A stretch of DNA of 64,000 nt from Rapana venosa (lineage: Eukaryota > Mollusca > Gastropoda > Neogastropoda > Muricidae): contig CM054140.1 in the NCBI GenBank assembly GCA_028751875.1, positions 28,329,730 to 28,393,729 of the forward strand, written 5' to 3'. The position numbers were made by a program, and so were the translations under genes. Shown here piece after piece: positions 19,056 through 28,889 of this stretch. How positions within the stretch are numbered: the stretch's first letter is position 1; each line of letters begins with the position of its first letter. The notes beneath the pieces were generated by a model, which saw nothing but the letters and a program-made list of their open reading frames with translations, was not told the DNA's origin and did no database searches.

Positions 19056-19845
19056 CCCATGCTCTATTAAAGGGATACTGGTTAAGGAAAAACAAACAAG
19101 CAAACAAACCAAACAAACACACACACTAACATACATATAAGCATCATTTTCACTGACAATGACGTTATTCAGAAGATAAATATGCTGGTTCTTCCTTCTG
19201 TGACAGTCAAACCAGCTTTTTTTCCCTTTTTGTTTTAATCAAAACCATGTTGAGATTATATACGCCACTTAGATGCTTTAGACCAACAGTTGAGTAAACT
19301 GGGAATTTTAAGTGAAGACTGTGCAAACTGACCTCCATGTATAATGGGGCAGCCATGCTAGAAGTAAATAGGTCTAATGCACCTACGTACCTAGGAGTTC
19401 TGTCACTTAATTTTGATGGCTGAACTATATCGCTTTGGTTTGGTGGTTGTGTTTGCGTTGGTTTTGTTGTTTTGTTGTTTGGTTGGTTGGTTGTTTTTGT
19501 TGTTGTTTGGGTTTTTGGGTGGGTTTTTTTGTTTTTTGGGGGGTGGGGGTGGTGGCAAATAATGTCACAAAATGTCATTGCATTCATAGCCTGAACGTTT
19601 TGTTGAGCTACCATGTACATTTTCACGATATGACTGGCTCAGATGTCAACCAGTATGGACATCTCCAAATCTGATTGGCTCAATTGTCCACCAAACATTT
19701 CTTCCCTTGCTGTCTGACCAACAATCTACATCCTGTGCTCAGCCGAATGCCAACCGACGGCTTCAATTTGTTATCATTGATACATGTCATTTTGACACAA
19801 CTGCTCATACACGTTCTACGTTTAATTTTGAACAAAATGACCCAC
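19056..19845 (-). other. MFSD2 intron
   Basis: Unassigned intron with (CAAA)n-like sequence at 19088-19125 and a GGTTGGTTGGTTGTTTTTG stretch at 19480-19500. No exon recognised. Confidence 0.5.
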
Positions 19846-19936
19846 CTGCTTTTTCCTTGACTCCGAAAAAAACTGTGAGAGAGCACGCCATGTACACCCC
19901 GATCACGATTATCGACCCGGTGCGGTAAGACATTTC
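19846..19936 (-). CDS. MFSD2A: MFSD2 exon, helix after the glycosylated loop
   Basis: 30 codons plus one base: EMSYRTGSIIVIGVYMACSL then TVFFGVKEKA, matching YLLAAGVIVCIYIICAVILI...GVREQ of the vertebrate protein. GVKEK/GVREQ marks the start of the large cytoplasmic loop. Acceptor TTGACAG, donor GTGGGT, phase fits the next exon (split Glu). Confidence 0.93.
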
Positions 19937-19995
19937 CTGTCAACACAGTCCAAAATCTTGCTCATGCAAACAGACAGATTTTTTTTTCGTTCCTC

Positions 19996-20085
19996 GTCTA
20001 GAGCTCCAAGGTGAGGTTTTGCGTATGCGACCGTTTTTTCCCACCATGAAGGTGGCCGCATACCGACTTCGGAGAATACAGACAG
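19996..20085 (-). mobile_element. SINE family A, 3'-end fragment
   Basis: CTAGAGCTCCAAGGTGAGG, TTTTGCGTATGCGACCG and GTGGCCGCATACCGACTTCG match the 3' third of family A in reverse. The rest of the element is absent. Confidence 0.65.
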
Positions 20086-20214
20086 ATAACAAGATCGTAA
20101 AGAAGTCATGGGACAGAGAACACGGGTGAGGTTCTAATGTGGGAGATCATGTAAAAGTTGGCTGTTTCTTCTCCCTTGACTCCCAGAGGAGTCGCTGGGG
20201 AAACTGCACTGAAG

Positions 20215-20300
20215 TTTTCAGGCTGTCTCTCTTGGGTAAGTTGAACCTGGTGGAGCCCATCCCTCTCCAGGTAAAGAGTGCATGCTGGGTATGTTCGCGT
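20215..20300 (-). repeat. Fragment matching the 5' end of the RTE-like LINE
   Basis: CCTGGTGGAGCCCATCCCTC is the reverse complement of the leader of the RTE-like LINEs at 37135 and 52936 (GAGGGATGGGCTCCGCCAGG, one mismatch). A similar fragment with the same neighbouring TTGCATGCTGGGTA motif is at 29685-29745, so this leader also occurs on its own. Confidence 0.55.
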
Positions 20301-20586
20301 TTCCGTTACCCATCAAACTGCTGATAGAGATTACAGGATCTTTAATCTGCATGCTTATATACACGAAGGGAATAAAGGCACTGGCAGGTCTGCACATTTA
20401 AGCTGACCTTGATGAAATACCTACTAACGAAGATGAGAAAGCCAAAGCAAAGTGAAAGAAGTGAGCGGGCTTGACCTCGCTGATCTACAGTAAAGAGGAA
20501 GGTAGAGGACACACAAAAGGAAGGAAGACATCAGAAGCCCTCTTATCACCTGACTGACAGACTAAATGCCTGAACTGATTGATTGG

Positions 20587-20617
<31 letters not shown>

Positions 20618-21109
20618 ATTGATTGATTGACTGATTTCTCAAACAGAGAAATTCATGCAGGTTACAAGCCATTCTTTTTTTTCTTTTATTAAAAACAACA
20701 ACAACGGTATAACAAGAAAACATTCATCACAGGAAACAGCACAACTCAATCCTCAATATCAACAGAATCGGTTTTCCTGTTCCCTTAACATTAAAAAAAA
20801 AATTACTGCCCACCCGTATCTACAGCACCCGCGATCTTCAACTATGTATTAAGTCAAGTCAAGTCAAGTCAAGTCAAAAACACTTTTAATCAACTCGATG
20901 AAGGGCAATTACATAATTATCAGCCCTGATATGCGCCTCTGTGGTTGGTGGAGCTATAAAACAATGTGACTGGAATAGATCAGATCCTCAAAACCATCCT
21001 CCATCAGACCTTCATAAGAAATGTGCACCCCACATCGTGCCCCCCCTCCCCTTCACCCTCACCATCCCCCCCCCCCCCCCCCCCCCCCATGGCCGGGAGG
21101 GTCCCCCAC
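20301..21109 (-). other. MFSD2 intron with short tandem repeats
   Basis: Contains (GATT)n at 20577-20632, five AAGTC units at 20851-20876 and a poly-C run at 21067-21088 just before the exon donor. No exon recognised. Confidence 0.6.
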
Positions 21110-21243
21110 CTGGCTCCTCATGTCGTCAGCGGTCAGGTTCCTGCTGCTGTCCTCCCCCTCCTCGCCGTTGCAACGTGTCTGCGCCACCAGCTGGCCCTGA
21201 ATCACCACCGCCGCCATCACCCCCACCGCCTCGAAGGCCATCC
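21110..21243 (-). CDS. MFSD2A: MFSD2 exon, IQGQLV helix and glycosylated extracellular loop
   Basis: Encodes MAFEAVGVMAAVVIQGQLVA then QTRCNGEEGEDSSRNLTADD and MRSQ. It aligns to MTVEVLGTVLGTAIQGQIVG in human MFSD2A. The following loop keeps a Cys (known in vertebrate MFSD2A to form an extracellular disulphide) and an N-L-T sequon, matching the known glycosylated position. It starts two bases into an Arg codon after TGTGCAG and ends at GTGGGG. Confidence 0.95.
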
Positions 21244-21284
21244 CTGCACAGGCAGGAGGCTTTAGGTAGGCAGGCAGCAGGTGC

Positions 21285-21900
21285 ATAGACTGGTGGGTAG
21301 GTCAGTAGACGGTGTGGGGAGATGGGTGGGTGGGTGGGTGGGTCGGTAGGTAGGTAGGTAGGTACATTGAGAGATGGGTATATGAGTGAGTTGGTAGGTA
21401 CAGTGAGAGAGGTTGGTAGGTGCATAGAGATAGGTGGGTAGGTAGGTTTGTAGGTACATAGAGATAGGTGGGTAGGTAGGTTGGTAGGCTATATAAATTC
21501 CATATATTATTATTATTACATAGAGAGAGGGGTAGGTAGGTTGGTAGGTGCATAGAGGTAGGTGGGTAGGTAGGTACATGGAGGTAGGTGGGTAGGTAGG
21601 TTGGTAGGTACATAGAGATAGGTGGGTAGGTAGGTTGAAAGGTACATAGAGATAGGTAGGTTGGTAGGTACACAGAGGTAGGTGGTAGGTAGGTTGGTAG
21701 GTACATAGAAGTAGGTGGGTAGGTAGGTTGGTAGGTACATAGAGGTAGGTGGGTAGGTAGGTTGGAAGGTACAGAGGTAGGTGGGTAGGTAGGAAGGCAG
21801 ACAGGTAGGTAGGTAGGCAGACAGACAGGTAAGTAGGTAGGTAGATAGGAAGATAGATAGGTATGTATGTAGGTAGTTAGGTAGGTGAGTAAGTAATAAA
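21285..21900 (+). repeat. Minisatellite, GGTAGGTAGG/TACATAGAGATA units
   Basis: About 615 bp of tandem units of roughly 32-34 bp: GGTGGGTAGGTAGGTTGGTA followed by GGTACATAGAGATA. A non-repeat piece (CTATATAAATTCCATATATT) interrupts at 21488-21520. Open frames on the minus strand (YLPTYLPT...) are the repeat translated. Confidence 0.92.
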
Positions 21901-21954
21901 CATGTCAATAGACAGACATCTGTGGCTTTTTTTTGGTTGTTGTTGTTGTTGTTT

Positions 21955-22080
21955 TTATATCGAGGATAATAGAATAAGCACTCACGTGCTTTTTTACATC
22001 CAGTCCCCGCGTGTATGCGGTTTTTGTAAATTCTGTCATCTGTTCCCACCGGCACACAATGGCCTACTCTTACGGAAAGC
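21955..22080 (-). mobile_element. SINE core, family B, reverse fragment
   Basis: ATCGAGGATAATAGAATAAG, CACTCACGTGCTTTTTTACA, TCATCTGTTCCCACCGGCAC and ATGGCCTACTCTTACGG are the reverse of the family B 3' half seen at 48420-48590. Head and 5' half are missing. Confidence 0.75.
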
Positions 22081-22089
22081 AACAAAGTG

Positions 22090-22097
22090 TGTGTGTG

Positions 22098-22155
<58 letters not shown>
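22090..22155 (+). repeat. (TG)n microsatellite
   Basis: TG run with a short TATATATATG interruption, about 65 bp, directly after the SINE fragment. Confidence 0.95.
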
Positions 22156-22156
<1 letters not shown>

Positions 22157-22189
22157 AGATGGCGGCCTGCAGACCGTGTATGTTCCAAT

Positions 22190-22600
22190 TATTCCGGTAA
22201 ATTGTAATACACCCGTTTAGAAAGAGAGTGGTGGCGAGGTCGATCCCTGTTTGAGCCAGAACTGTTCATGAGTGGTGGTCTGGGTGCAAGCCTTTCGGAT
22301 GAGATAATAAGCCGGTGTTCCATGTGCAACACATATCTAGCACATATAAAAGAACCCACGGCAACAAAATAGTTGTACCTAGCATTTCTGTAGAAAAAAG
22401 CCACTCTCTTAGAGAAACCAAAGCATATTCAGACAGGAAAAAATACAAAACAAAAATGGGTGGCGCTGCTCTTGTGGCGACTCGCTCCTCCCGAGGAGAG
22501 TACCCGGAATTTCAAGCAGGGCGATCTTCTGTGACTGAAAATTGTATACAACACTAAAACAATGCAATACAACCCAACACAACACAGTACACGATGCTTG
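22190..22600 (+). mobile_element. SINE of a different type (family C)
   Basis: B-box-like GGTCGATCCCTG, then TCGGATGAGATAATAAGCCG, AAAAGAACCCACGGCAACAA, GGGTGGCGCTGCTCTTGTGG, TCCCGAGGAGAGTACCCGGA and an AACACAATACAACCC-like tail. The GGTGGCGCTG...GGGAGAG...CCGAATTTC block resembles a conserved central domain I associate with mollusc SINEs; the exact family name is not certain. Only one copy is seen in this window. Confidence 0.6.
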
Positions 22601-22748
22601 TCTGCAGGAATTTCTTTGCCCATGTCATCTGAAATCACATCTCCACAGCTCTCAGAGGTATCAACCCTTGGCAGACGATTCAGGCTTAAACGGAAACGTT
22701 TTTGATTGACGCCTGATGGAGAGGCCAAAGCAGAGCATGATGACTTAC

Positions 22749-22827
22749 TGTAGGCTGTGATGGAGTCCCTCTCCTTCTGCTTGGTGGTCACGTACATGGT
22801 GAGGGCAGTGTAGGGAACGTGCAGTCC
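22749..22827 (-). CDS. MFSD2A: MFSD2 exon, [11 protein letters not shown] segment
   Basis: 26 codons plus one base: [20 protein letters not shown] then DSITAY. Human MFSD2A reads FHVPYSALTMFISTEQTERDSATAY, so the motif HVPY.ALTM and the ERDS.TAY end are clear. Donor GTAAGT. The acceptor CAG is directly preceded by a long (TG)n on the sense strand instead of a normal polypyrimidine tract. Confidence 0.96.
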
Positions 22828-22854
22828 CTGCACACACACACACACACACACACA

Positions 22855-22891
<37 letters not shown>

Positions 22892-22908
22892 GTACACACA
22901 CACACGCG

Positions 22909-22939
<31 letters not shown>

Positions 22940-22954
22940 ATAACACAGCACATA

Positions 22955-23006
<52 letters not shown>
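22828..23006 (+). repeat. (CA)n microsatellite abutting an MFSD2 acceptor
   Basis: About 178 bp of CA with CACGTA, GCGCGC and TAACACAGCA interruptions, beginning at the splice acceptor of the exon at 22827. Transcribed, it is a (UG)n tract ending in the acceptor. Confidence 0.95.
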
Positions 23007-23007
<1 letters not shown>

Positions 23008-23270
23008 AAACAGAGCCTCAAAAAACAGTTGTTGCCTCATATCAAAGTAATCCAGAACAAAACAACACGGTAACAACCTATTACTCCACATGTGGATTAC
23101 TGTATAGAGCGGGGGGGGGGGGGGGGGGGGAGGGGGGGGACAGAGCACACTCCATGAAACACCTGACGCCTGTAATACCCTCACGTGGCCCAGACCACCC
23201 ACAGCTTGGTCAGGTACTGATGTCAGCCAAGTGCTAAAGCCTTCATCAAAATGGTGTTGTCGTTTGAATT
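23007..23270 (-). other. MFSD2 intron with poly-G run
   Basis: Unassigned. It carries a G-homopolymer stretch at 23111-23139 (one A interruption). Confidence 0.5.
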
Positions 23271-23522
23271 GCTATATTGAGATTGCCTTCAGCCATGACA
23301 AGGTCTTGGCTGTACTTTCCTTTAAAGGAGGAAAAAAAATCATCTCAAATCGGAAAATGGCTGCTTATATGGCGAGGTGCTTGAAAACCGTAGTGCACGC
23401 AAACTTCTTACCTGGTGTATATTTATGATCTCTAAATTATTCCCAGGTGGGATGAGAGAGAGAGTGCACATTTTGGGAGACTCCACTGGGTGTCAAGCCT
23501 GAAAATGTGCAACACCAACAAC
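23271..23522 (+). repeat. Dispersed repeat, family X
   Basis: GAGATTGCCTTCAGCCATGA, CTGCTTATATGGCGAGGTGC, CACGCAAACTTCTTACCTGG, CCCAGGTGGGATGAG and GTGTCAAGC mark the complete element, ending in ACACCAACAACA. On the minus strand it carries a broken frame with KYTPGKKFACTTVFKHLA. Confidence 0.8.
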
Positions 23523-23812
23523 ATATTGTTTATACTGTCATATGCCTACACGTTTCACAGCCACCGTGAAAAGTTGAGACAATGACTTACAGAGATGAGT
23601 AGGTTCCAAAACCTTTTGTCTCGTGACAAACCAAACGCAAGGCTTAGCCCAGCTCTGTGTATAAATGTTTGCATCAACGTATATGATCTGAGAGAACCTG
23701 TGCACTGAAAAAGACGGAAAGGTTTCCAGGACAAAACCATCAGAACAGTAATTATAGCCTAACCAACGCCCAAATAGCCTCTGTAGATTTTCGTACACAG
23801 CCCCAGCCTTCC

Positions 23813-23814
<2 letters not shown>

Positions 23815-23862
<48 letters not shown>

Positions 23863-23934
23863 GTGTATGTGTGTATGTATGTGTGTGTGTGTGTGTGTGT
23901 GTATGTGTGTGTATGTGTGTGTGTGTGTGTATGT

Positions 23935-23975
<41 letters not shown>

Positions 23976-23988
23976 TGTGTGTGTATGT

Positions 23989-24021
<33 letters not shown>

Positions 24022-24030
24022 GTGTGGTGT
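23815..24030 (+). repeat. (TG)n microsatellite with TATG interruptions
   Basis: About 215 bp, in an MFSD2 intron. Long Cys/Val and His/Thr frames on both strands come from it. Confidence 0.95.
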
Positions 24031-24292
24031 GATATGTGTGCTGTAAATGTGAATGAAAGGCCAAAGACAAACATAAAGAAATCAAAATGGTGAGAGACAG
24101 ACAGACAGGCACAGGCAGAGAGACAGAGATTGATTGATTGAGTGAGTGATTGACTGATTGATTGATAATCTGTATTCCCAAGGGTTACAGATAACTATTG
24201 ACATACTTTTTTTCACAGAGAGAGAGAGAGGGGGGGGGGGGGAGTCTCCTTAGATATTATTTTATGCTCTGTTGTCTTCACTGCTCACTCAC
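24031..24292 (-). other. MFSD2 intron end with (GATT) and poly-G
   Basis: (GATT/GAGT)n at 24129-24165 followed by AATCTGTATTCCCAAGGG, and an AG/G homopolymer tract at 24220-24242. No exon. Confidence 0.5.
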
Positions 24293-24461
24293 AGACAGCA
24301 GGCCCTCAAAAGCACAGAAAACGACGACATAGTATCCCAGCTTTCCTTCCATGCTCATTTCCGTTTCCGCTTTTTTCCCCACAATGGTGTCACTGAAGCC
24401 CCCAGGCACGTGGAACAGGAGAAAGTACACAGCGCATGCGAAGGGAGCCGTGAACAAAATC
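24293..24461 (-). CDS. MFSD2A: MFSD2 exon, two helices with variable loop
   Basis: 56 codons after one split base: ILFTAPFACAVYFLLFHVPG, then GFSDTIVGKKAETEMSMEGK, then LGYYVVVFCAFEGLLS. Human equivalent: IIFSTPLAVIAYFLIWFVP ... WYLLFYCLFETMVT. The loop between the helices is longer and more charged than in human. Acceptor TGTTTCAG, donor GTGAGT. Confidence 0.95.
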
Positions 24462-25323
24462 CTGAAACACACACACACTGACAACATTTTATGCTTCTCT
24501 CCAGTACAGTCCAAATGTTTTACATAGCACAATCAGTCATGTTTCGTTATGCTCGGTCCAATATAGGCCTATATGTTATCTGATTTTAGTTATGTTGTTC
24601 TAATCTAATAGTGATCTTTCTATTAAAAACAAAACAAAAATCATACATACAGCTGTGTGGGAAAATGCGAATATCCTGTCAGCTACACATTTATAGATGA
24701 AGTTGGATTTTTTTTGGTGTTTTCAGTCTGTCTTCTTTTGGAGGGGGATAGCAAACATAGTACACGTATAGTGTGATTAACTGATTATTCCATAGATGTT
24801 TATTATTTTCATAACAGATATTAGTTCACTTTGAGCACAAATTTGGAAAAAAATTCAAATTCTGGGGTTTCATGGCAAGATGGTTGTGTCATCACAAAAC
24901 TACTGTAACGGTAACTTTTAAAAAACAAAATGTAGCTTTCTGATTTTTGGGGTCAAGCTTTTGAATGACATTTCTGGTCCTTTGTAGCGTTCATTTTCTA
25001 CTTTAAAAAAATCTGTGGTAGACGCTCATGATGTTTAAATCATTTACCCCTTCCTAAAAACGTAAACTGAGATTTCTCTCTCCCCTCTCTCTCTCTCTCT
25101 CTCTCTCTCTCGATCTCTCAAATTGTATTTGTATTGTGAAATCATTGTTCTCTTCCATTGTATACCCCCCTCCCACCCCGCCATCACTCCCTTTTGTTGT
25201 ATTGTGGCCTAAGGCCGATGTACTATTAAACTAGTTCAGAGTTCAGAGTTCTCTCTCTCCCAATACAATAAAAAGAAAATTCAGCAATGACTTCATAGCT
25301 TGTCTCATCCAGCCATCCCTCAC
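24462..25323 (-). other. MFSD2 intron
   Basis: AT-rich intron, (TC)n at 25085-25111. The piece around 25160-25235 (TTGTATTGTGGCCTAAGGCC, TGTACTATTAAACTAG) resembles a LINE/SINE tail but I cannot assign it. No exon. Confidence 0.45.
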
Positions 25324-25445
25324 CAGGGCCTCATTTTCCCCCAGCGTGTGCGCGTGCGCTGCACCAGGTAACCACAGGTGGGGTCCGTCACAGCATCCCA
25401 GGCCTTGCCCGTGAACAGCACCACAGCCACGTAGCTCGGCTTCAG
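25324..25445 (-). CDS. MFSD2A: MFSD2 exon with the sodium-site motif WDAVTDP
   Basis: Encodes LKPSYVAVVLFTGKAWDAVT then DPTCGYLVQRTRTRWGKMRP and two bases of Trp. GKAWDAVTDP matches G(R/K)xWDA(I/V)TDP in MFSD2A, whose two aspartates are established as needed for Na+-coupled transport; both are present. Acceptor TCCCCAG, donor GTGAGG, phase 2. Confidence 0.97.
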
Positions 25446-25458
25446 CTGGGGAGCACAG

Positions 25459-25845
25459 GCTAGGCATGAAGTCAGTCAGCCAGTCAGTCAGCCAGTCAGT
25501 CAGTCAGTCAGTCATACAATCATTCATTTATCCATTCATACAATCGTTCATTCATACAATCATTCATACATACAATCATTCATTCATTCATACAATCATT
25601 CATTCATACAATCATTCATTCATACAATCATTAATTCATTCATACAATCATTCATTCATACAATCGTTCATTCATTCATACAATCGTTCATTCATACATT
25701 CATTCATTTATACAATCATTCATTCATTCATACAATCAATCATTCATACAATCATTCATACAATCGTTCATTCATACAATCATTCATTTATTCATTCATA
25801 CAATCATTCATTCACTCATACAATCATTCATTCATTCATTATGTA
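25459..25845 (+). repeat. Minisatellite, CAGT then ATACAATCATTCATTC units
   Basis: Starts with (CAGT/CAGC)n at 25470-25512, then about 330 bp of units built from CATACAATCATTCATT. It starts about 13 bp beyond the MFSD2 exon boundary at 25445, on the acceptor side. The Ser/Ile/His frame on the plus strand is the repeat. Confidence 0.93.
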
Positions 25846-26465
25846 CACTTAAGGAAAGTCTTAAACAGGAAATGTGTTTACCGTGACATCATACTTTGGC
25901 TGGCCTTTCTTCTGGTTTTATCATTATTGAATTTATTTATTTATTTATTTAGCATTTATTTATTCATTTATGTGGCCGAGTAACATACTGAAGAAAGAGT
26001 CCTATCATGTGCTCTTCCCAACAGATCTGCTTTGTGGTACTCGTAGAAACCCTGGGCAGTACAGACATGATGTTCACAACATACAGATAGCCGATTCTTT
26101 CCTTTCCAACAAACACACAAAGACTACCCTACCCACCCACCCCCTACCCCCAAATATGAAACAAACAAAACCCCACAAAAACCAAACCAAACAAGCAGCA
26201 ACAGCAGCAGCAACAACAAATACAACAACAACAACAACAACAACAACAACCAAACACGAAAACCCCCACTTTCGGTATCCATTGATCTGGCAAAACCCAT
26301 ACCAGTACCGTCACACTGACAACTGCAAGACCCCAACTCACACAAAAGATATAAACTTTTTTTAAAAATCCAAACCAATTTCAGGACCACTCAGCAGAGG
26401 GACTAGTCTGGTACAGACAAGACACTACATTCCAGACCCTGTCCTCACAGGTGTGTGTCACCTAC
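25846..26465 (-). other. MFSD2 intron with (TTTA) and (CAA) tracts
   Basis: (TTTA)n at 25930-25970 and (AAC)n at 26210-26252 in an AC-rich block. The rest is unassigned. Confidence 0.6.
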
Positions 26466-26618
26466 CTGCGCCACTTCCAGCAGGTAGATGTTGAGGAAGA
26501 AGCCGATGACATTGGAGGTCATCTGGTAAGGTATGCCGCCCACCGCGAAACAAAGCTTGCGCCACAGGGGCATGTAGGGCTCCTCCCATTCTGGGCAAGT
26601 GTCGTGCACCTTCATGTA
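26466..26618 (-). CDS. MFSD2A: MFSD2 exon, first transmembrane helix (most 5' exon found)
   Basis: MFSD2A is a plasma-membrane Na+-dependent symporter of lysophosphatidylcholine carrying long-chain fatty acids such as DHA (12-helix major facilitator fold); the paralogue MFSD2B exports sphingosine-1-phosphate. 51 codons here: YMKVHDTCPEWEEPYMPLWR, KLCFAVGGIPYQMTSNVIGF, FLNIYLLEVAQ. KLC(F/Y)AVGG.PYQ.T and GFFL.IYLL(D/E)VAQ are the family signature. Acceptor GTGTGCAG, donor GTAGGT. The exon with the start codon is not identified. The ten exons total 1151 bp. Whether the ligand is LPC or S1P cannot be told, so the A/B choice is tentative. Confidence 0.95.
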
Positions 26619-27121
26619 CTGCACACCACCACCACCACTCAGGTTAGTGTGCTGTGTATAGAGGAGGAACACAAGTGGATGAACTGAAGATCCCCTCCCT
26701 CCCTGCCCCCCCCCCTCCTTCCTTGGGGATGTCGGAGGCTGTCAGTATAAATGGCATCCCCACTTTCTGGATATTCTGTGCAAGACACTCCCTCTTTTCT
26801 ATCCCTCAATTTATTTCTGTCTTGTTCCTTTTCCTCCTTTCACCTCCTTCTTGTCTATTTTCTGCCCTCTTGGTCCATTCTCCTGCCTTTTTTTTTCTAG
26901 AAAGACTTACAATGATAATTTTCTTTCATATTTATAAACTGTTTTCAGACAAAGATGCCTTATGGCTGGGTGAGATTTGTGTACCAAGGACACTGATCAT
27001 TCGTGGGCAATCTTTATTTGTGGACTATGGAAGGATTTGTGGATTTAGACTGAAAGAAGAACACCGGTAAACAAATGGAGAATAACCACGTGTAGCTGAT
27101 GATCATCATGAGATGGGAGAA
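26619..27121 (-). other. MFSD2 5' intron or flank, unassigned
   Basis: C/T-rich sequence at 26690-26890, no initiator exon recognised. The N-terminus of MFSD2A is poorly conserved and short, so an unrecognised first exon here or further upstream is quite possible. Confidence 0.4.
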
Positions 27122-27228
27122 AGTCGGGGTTATGCCACAGGCCTGCAAGCTGGGATTCAGCAAAAGCATTATAGAGACTGCGTTATTTGTCTGACTGGAT
27201 CTTGATGCAAACAACTAGTACTTGTGAG

Positions 27229-27232
<4 letters not shown>

Positions 27233-27296
<64 letters not shown>

Positions 27297-27306
27297 TGTG
27301 TTGTGT

Positions 27307-27345
<39 letters not shown>

Positions 27346-27375
27346 CGTGTGTGTGAGTGTGTGTGTGTGTGTGTT
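27233..27375 (+). repeat. (TG)n microsatellite, left arm
   Basis: TG run of about 140 bp with TGGTG and GTTGTG interruptions, part of the inverted repeat. Confidence 0.95.
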
Positions 27376-27439
27376 GTGTAAAACACATGTATAAATGCTT
27401 TTCCCTCATCCTTACACACTCTCACACGCGTGTAGCCTG

Positions 27440-27521
27440 CACCACACACACACACACACACCACACACACACACACACACCACACACACTACCACACACA
27501 CACACACACACACACACCACA

Positions 27522-27552
<31 letters not shown>
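27440..27552 (+). repeat. (CA)n microsatellite, left arm
   Basis: CA run with regular CACCAC interruptions, about 110 bp. Confidence 0.95.
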
Positions 27553-27639
27553 CTTTGTAAAACGGCAGCAGTAAACAGAGATCAGGATGAACCAGGCACT
27601 AGTGACCAGAGGAATTCCAAAAAACCTGAAGATTGTTGA

Positions 27640-27870
27640 GGTTACACTAGGATCCCAGCGGAGATTTCTGGTTTAGGGACTAAACCTCAATTACAAGGTA
27701 ATGTTTCCAACTATCTCACCAAGGTGGGACCTGCAGGAAGGAAAAATAGGTACCAGAAATGTCGACTCCGAGGAAAAAATTCCTTAGAGAGGAGACTGGA
27801 CCCGGCAGCTTCAGTGACCGTCACTTTTCTAGTTTGCCACTCTAACCACCAGGCCCAGTCAGTCCCCATA
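27640..27870 (-). mobile_element. tRNA-like SINE, reverse, in the inverted-repeat spacer
   Basis: On the minus strand: GGGCCTGGTGGTTAGAGTGG as A-box region, followed by AGTCTCCTCTCTAAGGAATT and AGGTCCCACCTTGGTGAGAT. The head clearly resembles other tRNA-derived SINE heads; no second copy of this body was seen in the window. Confidence 0.55.
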
Positions 27871-27917
27871 CATTTGGTTGGGCTTTGATTGATCATCGGA
27901 TCCACTGGTCGACCCTC

Positions 27918-28165
27918 TGTGTGTGTGTGTGTGTGTGTGTGTGGTTGTGTGTGTGGTGTGTGTGTGTGTGTGTGTGTGGTGTGTTGTGTGGTTGTATGGT
28001 GCGGTGTGTTGTGTGGTGTGAGTGAGTGTGTGTGGTTTGGTTGTGTGTTGTGGGGTGTTGTGTGCGTTGTGGTGTGGTGTGTTGTGGTGTGGTGTGGTGT
28101 GGTGTGTGGTGTGGTGTGGTGTGTGTTGTGGTGTGGTGTGGTGTGTGTGTGTGTGTGTGTGTGTG
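27918..28165 (+). repeat. (TG)n / GTGTGGTG microsatellite, right arm
   Basis: TG repeats grading into GTGTGGTGTG units, reverse partner of the left-arm (CA)n tract. Confidence 0.93.
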
Positions 28166-28403
28166 CAGGATACACGCGTGTGAGAGTGTGTAAGGATGAG
28201 GAAAAGGTATTTATACCTTTGTTTGTGCATACACACGCAACACACACCATTTTATTTTCTATTTTTCTCTTGTTGGTTACGGTTTTAAAATATCGTTTTA
28301 TTGTTTATTAGATTCTGTTATAAATGTGATTTTAATGTTCTGTACTTAGGAGTTACTTTAGATTCGCATTTTCTTACTTGTTTATTGTAGATTTAGTAAA
28401 TTG

Positions 28404-28422
28404 CCCTCCCCCCCCCCCCCCC
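28404..28422 (+). repeat. Poly-C run
   Basis: Near-pure C homopolymer in a C/T-rich segment, inside the 280-bp part that is unique to the right arm. Confidence 0.8.
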
Positions 28423-28514
28423 TCCCCTTACTAACTCCCAGATCCCCCATCCCCTCACGCCTAGCCCTTTTGTGTCTAATATCACATTTAGTGAAGAGAC
28501 GTCAAACGAAATCG

Positions 28515-28516
<2 letters not shown>

Positions 28517-28576
<60 letters not shown>

Positions 28577-28636
28577 ACACATACACACACACACACATAC
28601 ACACACATAACACATCACACACAACACACATCACAC

Positions 28637-28687
<51 letters not shown>
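28517..28687 (+). repeat. (CA)n microsatellite, right arm
   Basis: CA repeats with ATACAC and ATCACACAACAC interruptions, about 170 bp, reverse partner of the left-arm (TG)n tract. Confidence 0.95.
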
Positions 28688-28689
<2 letters not shown>

Positions 28690-28889
28690 CTCTCAAGTAC
28701 CAGCTGTTTGCATCAAGATCTAGTCAGACAGATAACGCAGTCTCTATAATGCTTTTGCGGAACTACAGCTTGCAGGCCTGTGACATAACCCCCCACTTGT
28801 GTAGCTAGGACAAGTTAACGCTGTACTGAGGCTCACCCACACACATCCTATAAAGTCTCTTCTTCTTCTTCTTCCTCTTGGTTTTTCGT

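Larger units (their letters stand above)
27122..28805. repeat. Imperfect inverted repeat with (TG)/(CA) arms
   Basis: Left arm 27122-27552, right arm 28805 back to 27918. Matching blocks: left GCAAAAGCATTATAGAGACT, GATCTTGATGCAAACAACTA and GGCCTGCAAGC (27140-27230) against the reverse complement of 28684-28800; left CTCATCCTTACACACTCTCA and CACGCGTGTAG (27405-27437) against 28168-28205. Between these, both arms hold (TG)n then (CA)n tracts in matching order. The right arm has about 280 bp extra at 28236-28516. The spacer 27553-27917 contains a tRNA-like SINE in reverse. No transposase frame was found. Confidence 0.8.

Noticed and set aside
21302..22085. YLPTYLPT-type frames resembling a repetitive structural protein
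   Set aside because: The frame follows the minisatellite unit exactly, runs past it into a SINE, and lies in an MFSD2 intron.
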